Below, piece after piece: positions 54,088 to 62,469 of a stretch of 64,000 bases of DNA (positions are counted from its first letter, which is position 1; each line of letters begins with the position of its first letter). The position numbers were made by a program, and so were the translations under genes. The stretch is from VRUE01 sp963725085 (GTDB taxonomy: Bacteria > Actinomycetota > Thermoleophilia > Solirubrobacterales > 70-9), in the NCBI GenBank assembly GCA_963725085.1, contig CAVRXM010000005.1, positions 992,001-1,056,000 of the forward strand, written 5' to 3'. The notes beneath the pieces are model-generated. The model had not been told where the DNA came from. It saw only the letters and a list, made by a program, of their open reading frames with translations, and searched no databases.

Positions 54088-55356
54088 CTAAGCCGCTACG
54101 GGCCTCAGGTTTCTCAGCAATCGCCTCGGCGGCGATTTCGGCCCGTAGCCGAGCCTCTCGGCGTATTCGGCGGCCTGCATCCGCGAGATGACCATCCGCT
54201 GGATCTCCGCCGTCCCCTCGAACAGCTGGTAGATCTTCGCGTCGCGGAAGAACTTCTCGAGCGGGTACTCGGTGCTCCAGGCGGCGGGGCCGACGATGTC
54301 CATCAATGTCGTCGTCGCCCACATCGCGACGTCGCCGCCCTTGAGCTTCGACATCGAGCCCTGGCCGCCGCGCATCGGGACCCCGTTGCGCCCCATCCAG
54401 GCGGCGCGCTGGACCAGGAGCCGGGCCGCTTCGATCTCGGTCGCGACGTCGGCGAGCGTCTGCTGGATCCGCTGGGTCTGGAGCAGCGGGCGTGCCGTCC
54501 TCGGTCCGCCCGTCGAGGTACTCGAGGGTCCACTCGTAGGCGGCCTGGGCGATCCCGAGCGCCGAGGCGCCGACCAGCGGCCTGCGTCACCTCGAAGGTC
54601 GCGAGAGCGTCGGCGCCGCGCGATTTCTTGCCTTCGCGGCCGCGCTGCAGCTTCTTCTCCAGCTTCTCGTCGCCGCCCAGCAGGCACTCCGCCGGGAACC
54701 CGGCAGTCCTCGAGCACGACCTCGGCCGTGTGCGAGGCGCGGATCCCGAGCTTCGACTCCTTCTTCCCCTGGCTCAGCCCGGGCGTCCCCTTCGGGACGA
54801 CGAACGAGGCCTGCCCCCGGGTGCCGAGCGAGGGATCGACGGTCGCGACGACGACGTGGACGTCGGCGATGCCGCCGTTGGTGATGAAGACCTTGGTCCC
54901 GTTCAGGACCCACTCGTCGCCGTCCCGCTTCGCGGTCGTCTTCAGGCTCTTGACGTCGGAGCCCGCCTGCGGCTCGGTGACGGCGTAGGCGCCGAGCTTG
55001 ATTTCCTCGGCGGTCCCGAAGCACTCCGGCACCCAGCGGGCGATCTGCTCGGGCGTGCCGGAGGAGGCGACTCCCGCCGCGGCGAGCCCGGAGCCCGAGA
55101 TCGCGAGCGCGGTCCCGGCGCAGCCCCAGTGGAACTCTTCCGCCGAGATCACCTGCATCTGGCCCTCGGGGTCGGAGGCAGAGCGCTGGATCGACTCGAG
55201 CGTGCCGAAGCCCTGCCTGCGGGCCTCGCGGATGACCTCCCAGGGGATGCTCTCCTCTTCGTCGTGCTTGCGCGCCGCCGGCCTGATCACGTCGCGGGCG
55301 AACGTCCTGCAGCGGTCCCTGAACTCCAGCTGCTCGTCGTTGAGTTCGAAATTCAT
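54088..55356 (-). CDS. Acyl-CoA dehydrogenase (two compensating frameshifts)
   Basis: A 422-residue flavoprotein: MNFELNDEQLEFRDRCRTFA, GAYAVTEPQAGSDVKSLKTT (FAD/substrate loop), VFITNGGIADVHVVVATVD, then 54,480-54,710 in a shifted frame, then AARLLVQRAAWMGRNG and FFRDAKIYQLFEGTAEIQRM, where the Glu of YQLFEGT is the usual catalytic base. It oxidises acyl-CoA at the alpha-beta bond. The promoter region carries a perfect 20-bp palindrome, suggesting TetR-type control by fatty acyl signals. Confidence 0.9.
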   Translation of the reverse strand: MNFELNDEQLEFRDRCRTFARDVIRPAARKHDEEESIPWEVIREARRQGFGTLESIQRSASDPEGQMQVISAEEFHWGCAGTALAISGSGLAAAGVASSGTPEQIARWVPECFGTAEEIKLGAYAVTEPQAGSDVKSLKTTAKRDGDEWVLNGTKVFITNGGIADVHVVVATVDPSLGTRGQASFVVPKGTPGLSQGKKESKLGIRASHTAEVVLEDCRVPGGVPAGRRREAGEEAAARPRRQEIARRRRSRDLRGDAGRWSAPRRSGSPRPPTSGPSSTSTGGPRTARPLLQTQRIQQTLADVATEIEAARLLVQRAAWMGRNGVPMRGGQGSMSKLKGGDVAMWATTTLMDIVGPAAWSTEYPLEKFFRDAKIYQLFEGTAEIQRMVISRMQAAEYAERLGYGPKSPPRRLLRNLRPVAA

Positions 55357-55385
55357 CGGTCTCCTACTTGGTCGGCGCGGTCGTT

Positions 55386-55440
55386 GATTGACTGGTCAGT
55401 CAATCGCTCTCGAAAAGGTTAGCTGACTGACCAGCCAGTC
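55386..55440. promoter_or_regulatory. Palindromic operator(s) upstream of acyl-CoA dehydrogenase
   Basis: GATTGACTGGTCAGTCAATC (55,386-55,405) has perfect 9-bp arms around GT. GACTGACCAGCCAGTC (55,425-55,440) is a weaker second copy. They lie 30-85 bp upstream of the dehydrogenase ATG. The form is that of TetR-family sites found before fatty acid catabolism genes. Confidence 0.68.
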
Positions 55441-55526
55441 CTCCCGTCGCCGGGGCGTGATCGCCATTTCGCACCACATGCGCCCCAAAGGGCGATCACG
55501 TCGGGGATTGCTCTAGGTTGCGCGTC

Positions 55527-56921
55527 GTGGCACGCAGGAACCAGCCGATCAACGCCGATGTCCCGCTGCCGGCGGCCGAGACGAAGCCCGCGGCCGACCC
55601 GAAGCCGAAGCCGGCGGCCGACCCCAAACCGGCGGCGTCCGAGAAGCCCGTGGAGAGGCCGCCGGGCCCGGCGAGCCGCCCCGCCATCCGAAGCGCCGGC
55701 AGCTGCCGACGGCGCTCAAGGTTCTCGCGGCGCTGGTCCTGATCGCCGTCGTCTTCATCGTCGCCGCGATCCTCGGCGGATCGAACGAAGGCAACTCGAT
55801 CCCCGGCGCCGCCCCGAGCGGCGAGTCAGACGACCGCGCCGGAAGAGACGACGGCCTCCGAACCGGTCCAGTCCGAGTCGACCGAAGAACTCGGCTATCC
55901 CGAATTCGCGACCAACAACACGACCAGGGTCGGCGGGCCCGACCCGGCCTCCAACGCCGCCGGCGTCGCGCTCGCCGTCTTCCCCTCGCAGACGCCCGAA
56001 CAGCGTCCCGACGCCGTCGTCCTCGTCGACGAAGGCGACTGGCAGAGCGCGATCGCGGCATCGGTGCTGATGGCGGAACCGATCCGGGCGCCGCTCCTGA
56101 TCTCGAGCGCGGACGAGATCCCCGAAGCGACCGAATCGGCCGTCCGGGCGCTCGACCCCGCGGGCTCCGGCGCCGCCCACGGCGCCCAGGCGTTCGTGAT
56201 CGGCGAAGCGGAGGCGCCCGACGGAATGCAGACGACCCGGGTCCACGGGACCGGGGCCGCGGCGGCGGCGGCGATCGCGCAGCTGCGGGACAAGCTCTTC
56301 GGCGGCCCGCCCCGTCACGTCGTCATCGCCCCCGCCGCAAAGCCGGAGATCGCGATGCCGGCCGCCGCCTGGGCGGCGCGCTCGGGCGACCCCGTCCTCT
56401 ACGCGGAAACCGAATCGCTGCCGGCGCCGACGGTCCGGGCCCTGAAGCGCCACCCCGACGTCCCCGTCTACGTCCTCGGCCCCTCCTCCGCGATCTCATC
56501 GCAGGTCGTCCGCCAGATCGCCAAGATCGACAACAGGGTCCGGCGGGTCTCGGGCGAGGACCCGGTCAGCAACGCGATCGCCTTCGCCCGCTACTTCGAC
56601 GGCGGCTTCGGCTGGAACGTCAACGACCCTGGCCACGGCTTCGTCGTCGCCCGCTCGGACTCGCCGCTCGACGCGGTCGCCGCGGCGCCGCTCTCGGCCT
56701 CGGGCACCTGGGGGCCGCTGCTGCTCACCGACAGCGCCGATACGCTTCCGGCGGCGCTGCGGGAATACCTGCTCGACGTCAAGCCGGGCTACAGCAACGA
56801 CCCGACCCGCGCCTTCTACAACCACGTGTGGGTGATCGGGGACCAGGACGCGATCGACGTGACTCAGCAGGCGGAAATCGACGAGCTCGCCGAATTGGCG
56901 AAGATCGGAGGCGAAAAGTGA
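55527..56921 (+). CDS. Membrane-anchored protein with CWB2-like (cell wall binding repeat 2) domain (two indels)
   Basis: About 464 residues from GTG 55527. A cytoplasmic Pro/Ala/Lys-rich repeat region (PAADPKPKPAADPKPAASEK), a helix in a second frame (LKVLAALVLIAVVFIVAAIL), and after another slip near 55,835 an outer domain beginning TTRVGGPDPASNAAGVALAV and VVLVDEGDWQSAIAASVLMA, as in CWB2 repeats; further repeat-like parts follow (PRHVVIAPAAKPEIAMPAAA, GHGFVVARSDSPLDAVAAAP). CWB2 domains hold proteins to wall polymers. Slips near 55,690 and 55,835. It overlaps the next gene by GTGA. Confidence 0.72.
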
Positions 56922-57166
56922 GCGAGGCCGAGAACCCGAACCTGCTGGCAGCCGATCGCGAGGTCACTCCCGAGGACGTCCGCGCCCTGGCCGGGGCCTC
57001 GACCCCCCACTTCGCACTCCAGGTCCGCAACCGGATCCGGCGCCTGATCGAGCCGCTCCCGGCCGGACACCCCGCCCGGGTCGAAGGCGAGAGGAAGATC
57101 GCCGAGCTCGAGGACCTCGCCGAGCACAGCGGCGACCCCCGCGGCACCCTCGGCATTGACCACTGA
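56918..57166 (+). CDS. Small conserved protein of unknown function
   Basis: An 82-residue soluble protein from GTG 56918 (GGAGG upstream): LLAADREVTPEDVRALAGAS, FALQVRNRIRRLIEPLPAGH and ERKIAELEDLAEHSGD. Helical and charged. Its GTG overlaps the preceding TGA and its own TGA overlaps the ATG of the MBL gene (TGATG), so the three genes form a tight operon. No family recognised. Confidence 0.75.
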   Translation: MSEAENPNLLAADREVTPEDVRALAGASTPHFALQVRNRIRRLIEPLPAGHPARVEGERKIAELEDLAEHSGDPRGTLGIDH

Positions 57167-57828
57167 TGAAGAACGTCGCGGCGGACGTCTGGCGACTCGA
57201 CGAGCGGCCGCGGCCCCTGATCAACGTCTATCTCGCCGGCGACGTCCTGATCGACGCCGGGCGCAGATGGGACCGGAGCCGGATCTTCAAGCAGCTCGAG
57301 GGCCGCGAGATCTCGATGCTGGCCCTGACCCACGTCCACGCCGACCACCAGGGATGCGCCGATGCGGTCTGCGAGGCGCGCGGCATTCCCCTCGCCTGCC
57401 ACCCCGACGACGTCGACGCGATGGAGGGCCGGCGCCCGATCGCGGCGACGAACGGGCTCCAGGCGCGGCTCTACGCACGGCTCTGGGCGGGGCCGCCGCG
57501 CAAGGTCGACCGGCTCCTCGAGGAGGGCGACGAGGTCGCCGGCTTCCGCGTCGTCCACGCCCCCGGCCACTCTCCCGGCGAGGTGATCTTCTTCCGCGAG
57601 TCCGACCGCGTCGCGATCTGCGGCGACGTGATCCGCAACATCACCTACCTCTCGCTGCGCACCAGGCTTGCCGCGCCGCCCGACAACCTGACGCCGGACC
57701 CGGCCGAGAACCGCCGCTCGATCCGCAAGCTCGCAGCGCTCGAGCCGAGCGTGATCCTGCCCGGCCACGGGCCCGAGGTCACCGACATCGAGGGCTTCAG
57801 GCGCTGGGCCGCGACGCTGCCGGATTGA
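57166..57828 (+). CDS. Metallo-beta-lactamase-fold hydrolase
   Basis: A 220-residue MBL-fold hydrolase: NVYLAGDVLIDAGRRW, metal motif THVHADHQG, VVHAPGHSPGEVIFF (third His), AICGDVI (bridging Asp) and VILPGHGPEV (last His), all metal ligands present. Relatives hydrolyse thioesters, lactones or phosphodiesters; the substrate here is unknown. Last gene of the CWB2-small protein-MBL operon. Confidence 0.9.
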   Translation: MKNVAADVWRLDERPRPLINVYLAGDVLIDAGRRWDRSRIFKQLEGREISMLALTHVHADHQGCADAVCEARGIPLACHPDDVDAMEGRRPIAATNGLQARLYARLWAGPPRKVDRLLEEGDEVAGFRVVHAPGHSPGEVIFFRESDRVAICGDVIRNITYLSLRTRLAAPPDNLTPDPAENRRSIRKLAALEPSVILPGHGPEVTDIEGFRRWAATLPD

Positions 57829-57962
57829 GCTCCAGGCAGGACCGCGACTCCGGGCCGTCGAAACTGTTACCTAATTTCAACTACTGACCGAGATGGCCGG
57901 GGTTAGCCCCGCGTGGGCGGGGTAGCAGTGGGTCACGCCCCCTGCGGCCGAAAGGAGCAGTG

Positions 57963-58487
57963 ATGAGGAGGCTGATGAAGAGACGTCCATCACCGGCGAT
58001 GATCGTCGCGCTGGTCGCGCTCGCGGTCGCGCTGGGGGGTACCGCCTACGCCGCGCAGCACATCAACGGCGGCGCGATCATGAAGCAGACGATCGGCGGC
58101 GGCAAGCTGAAGAAGAAGACCCTGACGGGCTTCCAGATCAACACCAACAAGCTCGGGGTCGTGCCGTCCGCCACCCGCGCGGCGCACACCTACTGGGCGG
58201 TGGTGAACAACCCGTCCGGCCCCGGCAACGCCGCCCTCTCGAGGGCGAGCGACGTCGGCATCAGCGCGGCCGAGGGCGGGGGCGCGGTGATCATCCAGTT
58301 GCCGCAGAACGTGACCGGCTGCGCCGACGTCGCCGGCCGCAACAACGCCGGCACCACGGTGCCGACATCCGGTTACGCCCAGACAAATACGTCACCCGCG
58401 AACGCCGGCGCGATCGAAGTCCACACCCGCGACAAAGCCGGTGCCAACGAAGACGCCGACTTCCACCTGATCGTCATCTGCCCCTAG
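57963..58487 (+). CDS. Exported protein with lineage-type N-terminal signal and short repeat
   Basis: A 174-residue intact protein; AAAGGAG precedes ATG 57963. PSPAMIVALVALAVALGGTA is the signal/anchor, followed by a short repeat region (KQTIGGGKLKKKTLTGFQIN) and a beta-rich C-terminal domain with one Cys pair (VTGCADV ... LIVICP). Same overall plan as the two RPKLTYANVV proteins in the accessory region and the collagen-like protein at 10.7 kb. Surface location inferred, function unknown. Confidence 0.75.
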   Translation: MRRLMKRRPSPAMIVALVALAVALGGTAYAAQHINGGAIMKQTIGGGKLKKKTLTGFQINTNKLGVVPSATRAAHTYWAVVNNPSGPGNAALSRASDVGISAAEGGGAVIIQLPQNVTGCADVAGRNNAGTTVPTSGYAQTNTSPANAGAIEVHTRDKAGANEDADFHLIVICP

Positions 58488-58546
58488 GGACGGGCACCCG
58501 AGCCGGCCCCTCCGCGCGCAGCGAGGCGGAGGGGTCGGCCGTCCCA
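58488..58546. terminator. Bidirectional terminator hairpin between convergent genes
   Basis: CCGGCCCCTCCGC (58,503-58,515) pairs with GCGGAGGGGTCGG (58,526-58,538), a 13-bp stem with one G-U pair and a 10-base loop. Outer GGGACGG (58,487-58,493) and CCGTCCC (58,540-58,546) can extend it. There is no T-run on either side, so it is a stem-only type terminator, common in high-GC Actinomycetota. Confidence 0.7.
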
Positions 58547-58559
58547 TTTCCGAGCCGCT

Positions 58560-59243
58560 CTAGGTCGGCGGCGCCGACCCGCGCGGCTCGCGGACCAGGA
58601 CCACTCCCATCGCCAACAGCCAGACGAGGAACAGGAGGAACGCGATCAGGCCCAGCGCACCGTCGGAGGGCGAGAAGGCACCCGTCTCGCTGAATGTCCC
58701 GATGACGCCGACGATCAATCCATAGGCGCCGGCCAGCAGGCTGTAGCCACCGAGAAGGGACGGAAGGGTCCCCGTGCGGAGAGCCAGCATCCCGGTCGCC
58801 CCGGCGAGAACGGTGAAACCGGCGAGGAAGAACAGGAAGCCGAAGACGCTGAGGTCCCAGAGGGCGAGTACAGCGTCGGCACCGAGCGTGTCGACGTGGT
58901 AGACCGCCGCTCCACCGCCGGCCGAGCCGACCAGGCCTCCCGTGGTGACCAGCACCCCGCCTGCCAGCGCCGCCACCGATAGGCGGGCCGCGCCCGGCTC
59001 AGCGTCTCGCAGCCGGTAGAAGACGCTGCCGAGGAACCAGGTGAAGGCGACGAGAGCGGCGAACTGGAAGGCGACCGCGGCCTGCACCGCGCCCCGTTCC
59101 TCCTGAAGGAAGGACCGAACCTGACCGGCGGTTTCGTCGAACCCAGGCGGTTCGCCGGGGCCGAAGATGAAGGAGAGGATCAGGAGGACGGCGGAAACGA
59201 TCCCCATCGACGCGCCGAGCTTGGGCCACGCATCGTCGGACAT
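58560..59243 (-). CDS. Six-helix membrane protein of unknown function
   Basis: A 227-residue protein with about six helices (GIVSAVLLILSFIFG, AAVAFQFAALVAFTWFLGSV, AALAGGVLVTTGGLVG, LSVFGFLFFLAGFTVLAGA, GYSLLAGAYGLIVGVIG, GLIAFLLFLVWLLAMGVVLV) and an outer loop FDETAGQVRSFLQEERGAVQ of a type seen in DUF4386-like proteins. ATG 59243 follows AAGGAGG. No catalytic motif. Confidence 0.75.
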   Translation of the reverse strand: MSDDAWPKLGASMGIVSAVLLILSFIFGPGEPPGFDETAGQVRSFLQEERGAVQAAVAFQFAALVAFTWFLGSVFYRLRDAEPGAARLSVAALAGGVLVTTGGLVGSAGGGAAVYHVDTLGADAVLALWDLSVFGFLFFLAGFTVLAGATGMLALRTGTLPSLLGGYSLLAGAYGLIVGVIGTFSETGAFSPSDGALGLIAFLLFLVWLLAMGVVLVREPRGSAPPT

Positions 59244-59335
59244 ATGAACCTCCTTGGAGGAGACGACTGGACAACCGATCCTAGGTCGCCCGCCCTCGCT
59301 TTCGCAAGGGCCTCGGCGCGACTAGGCTTGCGTCG

Positions 59336-59542
59336 ATGAGCGAGGACGCACCGCACCCCTTCAAGGAGGGCGACAAGGTCTGGGTCGAGGACGGCGACGG
59401 CAGGCACCACCCCGGGATCTTCGTCGGCGACAACGAAAGCTCGGGCTGGTTCGGGGGCGGCCCCAGCGCCTACGTCGTCCACCCCGAGGCCCAGCAGGCC
59501 GAGGTCGTCTCGGTCTTCCGGATCACCCCGCGCGAGGAGTAG
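59336..59542 (+). CDS. Small SH3-like protein
   Basis: A 68-residue protein: HPFKEGDKVWVEDGDGRHHP, GIFVGDNESSGWFGGGPSAY, VVHPEAQQAEVVSVFRITP. It looks like a single small beta-barrel (KOW/SH3 type). It precedes the next gene by 9 bp, so it is probably its operon partner. Function unknown. Confidence 0.68.
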   Translation: MSEDAPHPFKEGDKVWVEDGDGRHHPGIFVGDNESSGWFGGGPSAYVVHPEAQQAEVVSVFRITPREE

Positions 59543-59551
59543 GCGGCCGGC

Positions 59552-60026
59552 ATGCTCGCCTACCTCTTCTGGCACCGGCCGGGCGCTGAGGTCGACAGGG
59601 CCGAGTACGAGGAGGCGCTGCGGGGATTCCACTCGGAGCTCGAGAACCGATCGGCGTGCTTCCGGCGTCGACGAGCTGCCGTTCGATCGAGGGCCGGGCT
59701 ACGAGGACTGGTATCTGGTCGACGACTGGGCCTCGCTGGGCGAGCTGAACGAGGCCGCGGTCGACCCGGTCAGGCGACCCGCCCACGATCGTGCCGCGGC
59801 GGACGCGGCCGCCGGCTGGGGCGGGATCTACCTGCACGTCCGCGGGTCGGCGGAGATTCCCGATGGCGCCGAATGGCACGACAAGCCGCCGCTGATCCCG
59901 ACCCAGACGTTCCTCGCCGACCTGCCGGAGACGACGATCTGGCGCCGCGAGCTGGTCCTCGGGCCCGCTCCCGAGTTCTGCGTCGCCATCCCCGGCGCCG
60001 GTGGTCGCGAGCGGGTCTGGCCCTAA
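59552..60026 (+). CDS. Conserved hypothetical protein (one frameshift)
   Basis: About 158 residues: MLAYLFWHRPGAEVDRAEYE and ALRGFHSEL, then after a slip near 59,655 PGYEDWYLVDDWASLGELNE, AAGWGGIYLHVRGSAEIPDG and PETTIWRRELVLGPAPEFCV to ERVWP, TAA 60,026. A ferredoxin-like alpha-beta barrel (dimeric) is plausible from the strand order. No named family. Confidence 0.62.
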
Positions 60027-60308
60027 TTACGAGGGCACTCGGGCTCGCCCCAGGTCGACCCGCTCGCCGCGGAACGGGACCCCCTCGGCGAGAAGGCGGC
60101 GGCGCTGGCGCGTGCCCTTGGCAAGCGTCCCATCCGCCCGCACCACCCGCCACCAGGGAAGCTCGGGCTCATCGGCCGCGAACAGCACCGCGCCCGCGTA
60201 GCGCGGCGACCCCGGCGAGACGTCGCCGTAGGTGGCGACGAACCCCTCCGGTATCGCGCGCACCCGGCGCAGGACGGCTTCTTCGCGGGTCTCCCCCGCC
60301 CCGCTCAC
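60027..60308 (-). CDS. Alkyltransferase-like protein (ATL, MGMT DNA-binding family)
   Basis: A 93-residue protein of the MGMT C-terminal fold: VLRRVRAIPEGFVATYGDVS and ELPWWRVVRADGTLAKGTRQ. The alkyl-accepting Cys of the PCHR motif is replaced by Trp (PWWRV), the hallmark of ATL proteins, which bind O6-alkylguanine and hand it to nucleotide excision repair. GTG 60308 overlaps the TGA of the LLM gene (GTGA). Confidence 0.88.
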   Translation of the reverse strand: MSGAGETREEAVLRRVRAIPEGFVATYGDVSPGSPRYAGAVLFAADEPELPWWRVVRADGTLAKGTRQRRRLLAEGVPFRGERVDLGRARVPS

Positions 60309-61334
60309 GTTCTCGGCCCGAAGGCGTCGATCAGGCGATTCTGGTACTCGCTCAGCTCCTCGGGTGAGATGAAGTAGGTCGGCGGCGTCAGGAAGAGGCC
60401 GTCGGCCCGCTCGGCCGTCTCCTCGACCCTGGCGCGCACCTTGTCGAGCGGGCCGGCGGCGCAGTAGGTGTCGACCATCTCGTCGCTGATCGCGGCCGGG
60501 ACGGCGGCGAGGTCGCCGCGGCGGAAGGCCTCGCCGGCCTCGGCCGCGTTGTCGGCGAAGCCGTGCAGCTCCCAGAGCGGCATGTAGGTCTTCACGGTCG
60601 CGTAGAAGGAGATCGTCCGCCGGGCCATCTCGATCGCCTTCGCCTCGTCGTCGTCGATCGCGCAGCAGACCGTCGGCAGGTAGTCGAAGTCGGCGCGGTC
60701 GCGGCCGGAGCGCTTCAGCCCCTCCTCGAAGGAGGAGACGACGACCTCGTCGATCCAGCGCAGGCTCTGGATCGGGTGGCCGATCAGCCCGTCGGCGACG
60801 TCGCCCGCCATCCGGCACATTCCGCCCTGGACCCCGGCGGTGTAGATCGGCACCGACTCGCGCGGCGCCGGGTGGGGGCGGATCCAGCCCTTGATGTCGA
60901 TGTCGTAGTAGGTCCCCTGGTAGCGGATCGGCTCGCCCCGGCCCGCCTGCTGCATGATCAGGCGGGTCGCCTCGATCGCCTCCCGCAGGTGCGGCGCCGG
61001 CTTCCCGTACTCGGCGTTGTGCCAGGTTTCGTTCAGGCGTTTGACGCCGGAGCCGAGGCCGAGCCGGAAGCGGCCCGCCGGACATCTCGTCGATGTCGAG
61101 GGCGCTGACGGCGAGGATGAACGGGCTGCGCGTGAAGGCCCAGATGATCCCGGTCGCAATCCCGATCGTCTCGGTCCGCCCCGCCAGGTAGGCGGCCTGG
61201 GTCACCGCCGAGCGGAAGAGCTCCGGCGCCCAGACGCACTCGACCCCCGCCGCCTCGGCCCGCTTCGCCTCGGCCTCGAGGTCGGCCACTGTGGTGCCGA
61301 TCGCCGCGACCGAGATCCGGTCCAGGGCACTCAT
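60305..61334 (-). CDS. LLM-class (F420-type) oxidoreductase (one frameshift)
   Basis: About 343 residues. ATG 61334 gives DRISVAAIGTTVADLEAEAK, RAEAAGVECVWAPELFRSAV, AGRTETIGIATGIIWAFTRS; after a slip near 61,075 RLGLGSGVKRLNETWHNAEY, PIYTAGVQGGMCRMAGDVAD, GLIGHPIQSLRWIDEVVV. This is the TIM-barrel luciferase-like family, in Actinomycetota usually using F420. It follows two acyl-CoA dehydrogenases, so it may act in the same catabolic route. The substrate is unknown. Confidence 0.88.
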
Positions 61335-61342
61335 GCCGGCGC

Positions 61343-62468
61343 TCAGGCGGGGACTGGCTCGCCGGCGGCCGCGAGGACCAGGTCCGCGACCTGCTCGCGG
61401 TGCCAGGCCGCGGTTCCGAACATCGCCGCGTTCGCCTTGCCGCGCTTGAGGAAGAAGTGGAGGTCGTGCTCCCAGGTGAACCCGATACCACCGTGGACCT
61501 GGATCGAGGCGTCGGGGACCCGCCAGCCGGCGTCGGACGCGTAGGCCTTGGCCATCGAGGCCGCAAGCGGCAGCGAGTCCGGGTCGGCGTCCGCCGCCCA
61601 GGCGGCGCCGTAGACGGCCGAGCGCGAGTTCTCGGTCTCGAGCAGCATCTGCGCGCAGCGATGCGAGACCGCCTGGTAGGCGCCGATCGGGCGCCCGAAC
61701 TGCTGGCGGTCCTTGGCGTAGTCGACCGCCATCTCCATCGTCCGCTGGGCGACGCCGGTCGACTCGGCGGCAAGCGCGACGCAGATCCGCAGGAAGACTT
61801 CGTGGTAGTCGCGACCCTCGGCCGGAAGCGTGTCCGCCGCCGGCACCCTCACGCCGTCGAGCTTGACCGAGTGGAGGCGGCGGGTGAGGTCGATCGACGG
61901 TTCGGCGCTGATCGCGACTCCGGCGGCGTCGCGGTCGACGATATGGCGCTTGCCGTCGTCGGTCGCGACGAGCAGGAAGTCCGCAGATGCCGCGTCGGGG
62001 ACCAGGACCTTTTCGCCATCGAGGACGACGTCGTCGCCGTCGGCCTTCGCCTCCATCGTGAACGCCCCCGGCGTGAGCGGTCGTGCCGGCGTCCCAGAGC
62101 GCCGGCGCGCCCCGCTTCTCACCGGCCGCGAGCGGCCGCAGGTAGCGGTCGCGCTGGTCGTCGGACCCGCAAAGGGCCAGCGCCAGGCCGACGAGCGTCG
62201 TCGAGAGCAGCGGCGAGGGCGCGAGCCCGTAGCCCATCTCCTCGAACAGCACCGCGAGGTCGACGATCCCGAGTCCCTGTCCGCCCCACTCCTCCGGCAG
62301 CGCCAGCCCCGGCCAGCCGAGCTCGGCCATCTCCTGCCAGTCGGACTGCTCGAATCCCTGCTCGCTCTCGGCCAGCTCTCGGATCCGCTCCGATTTGTAG
62401 CGGGCGGCGAGGAAGTCCCGCGCCGTCGATTTGATCGCCTGCTGCTCGTCGGTCAGGTCGAAGTACAT
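61343..62468 (-). CDS. Acyl-CoA dehydrogenase, second operon subunit (one frameshift)
   Basis: About 374 residues. MYFDLTDEQQAIKSTARDFL and LALPEEWGGQGLGIVDLAVL; slip near 62,080 (one extra G in GAGCGGTCG would restore TTLTPGAF); then GDDVVLDGEKVLVPDAASAD, VAQRTMEMAVDYAKDRQQFG (FAD contact) and DASIQVHGGIGFTWEHDLHF. The VHGGIGFT element replaces the usual catalytic Glu region, typical of one partner in heteromeric enzymes. It starts 2 bp after the first dehydrogenase gene. Confidence 0.88.
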
Positions 62469-62469
62469 C

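Noticed and set aside
60027..62468. An 813-residue frame apparently fusing dehydrogenase, LLM and ATL parts
   Set aside because: The ends belong to separate genes with their own starts; the fusion arises from one-base slips near 62,080 and 61,075.
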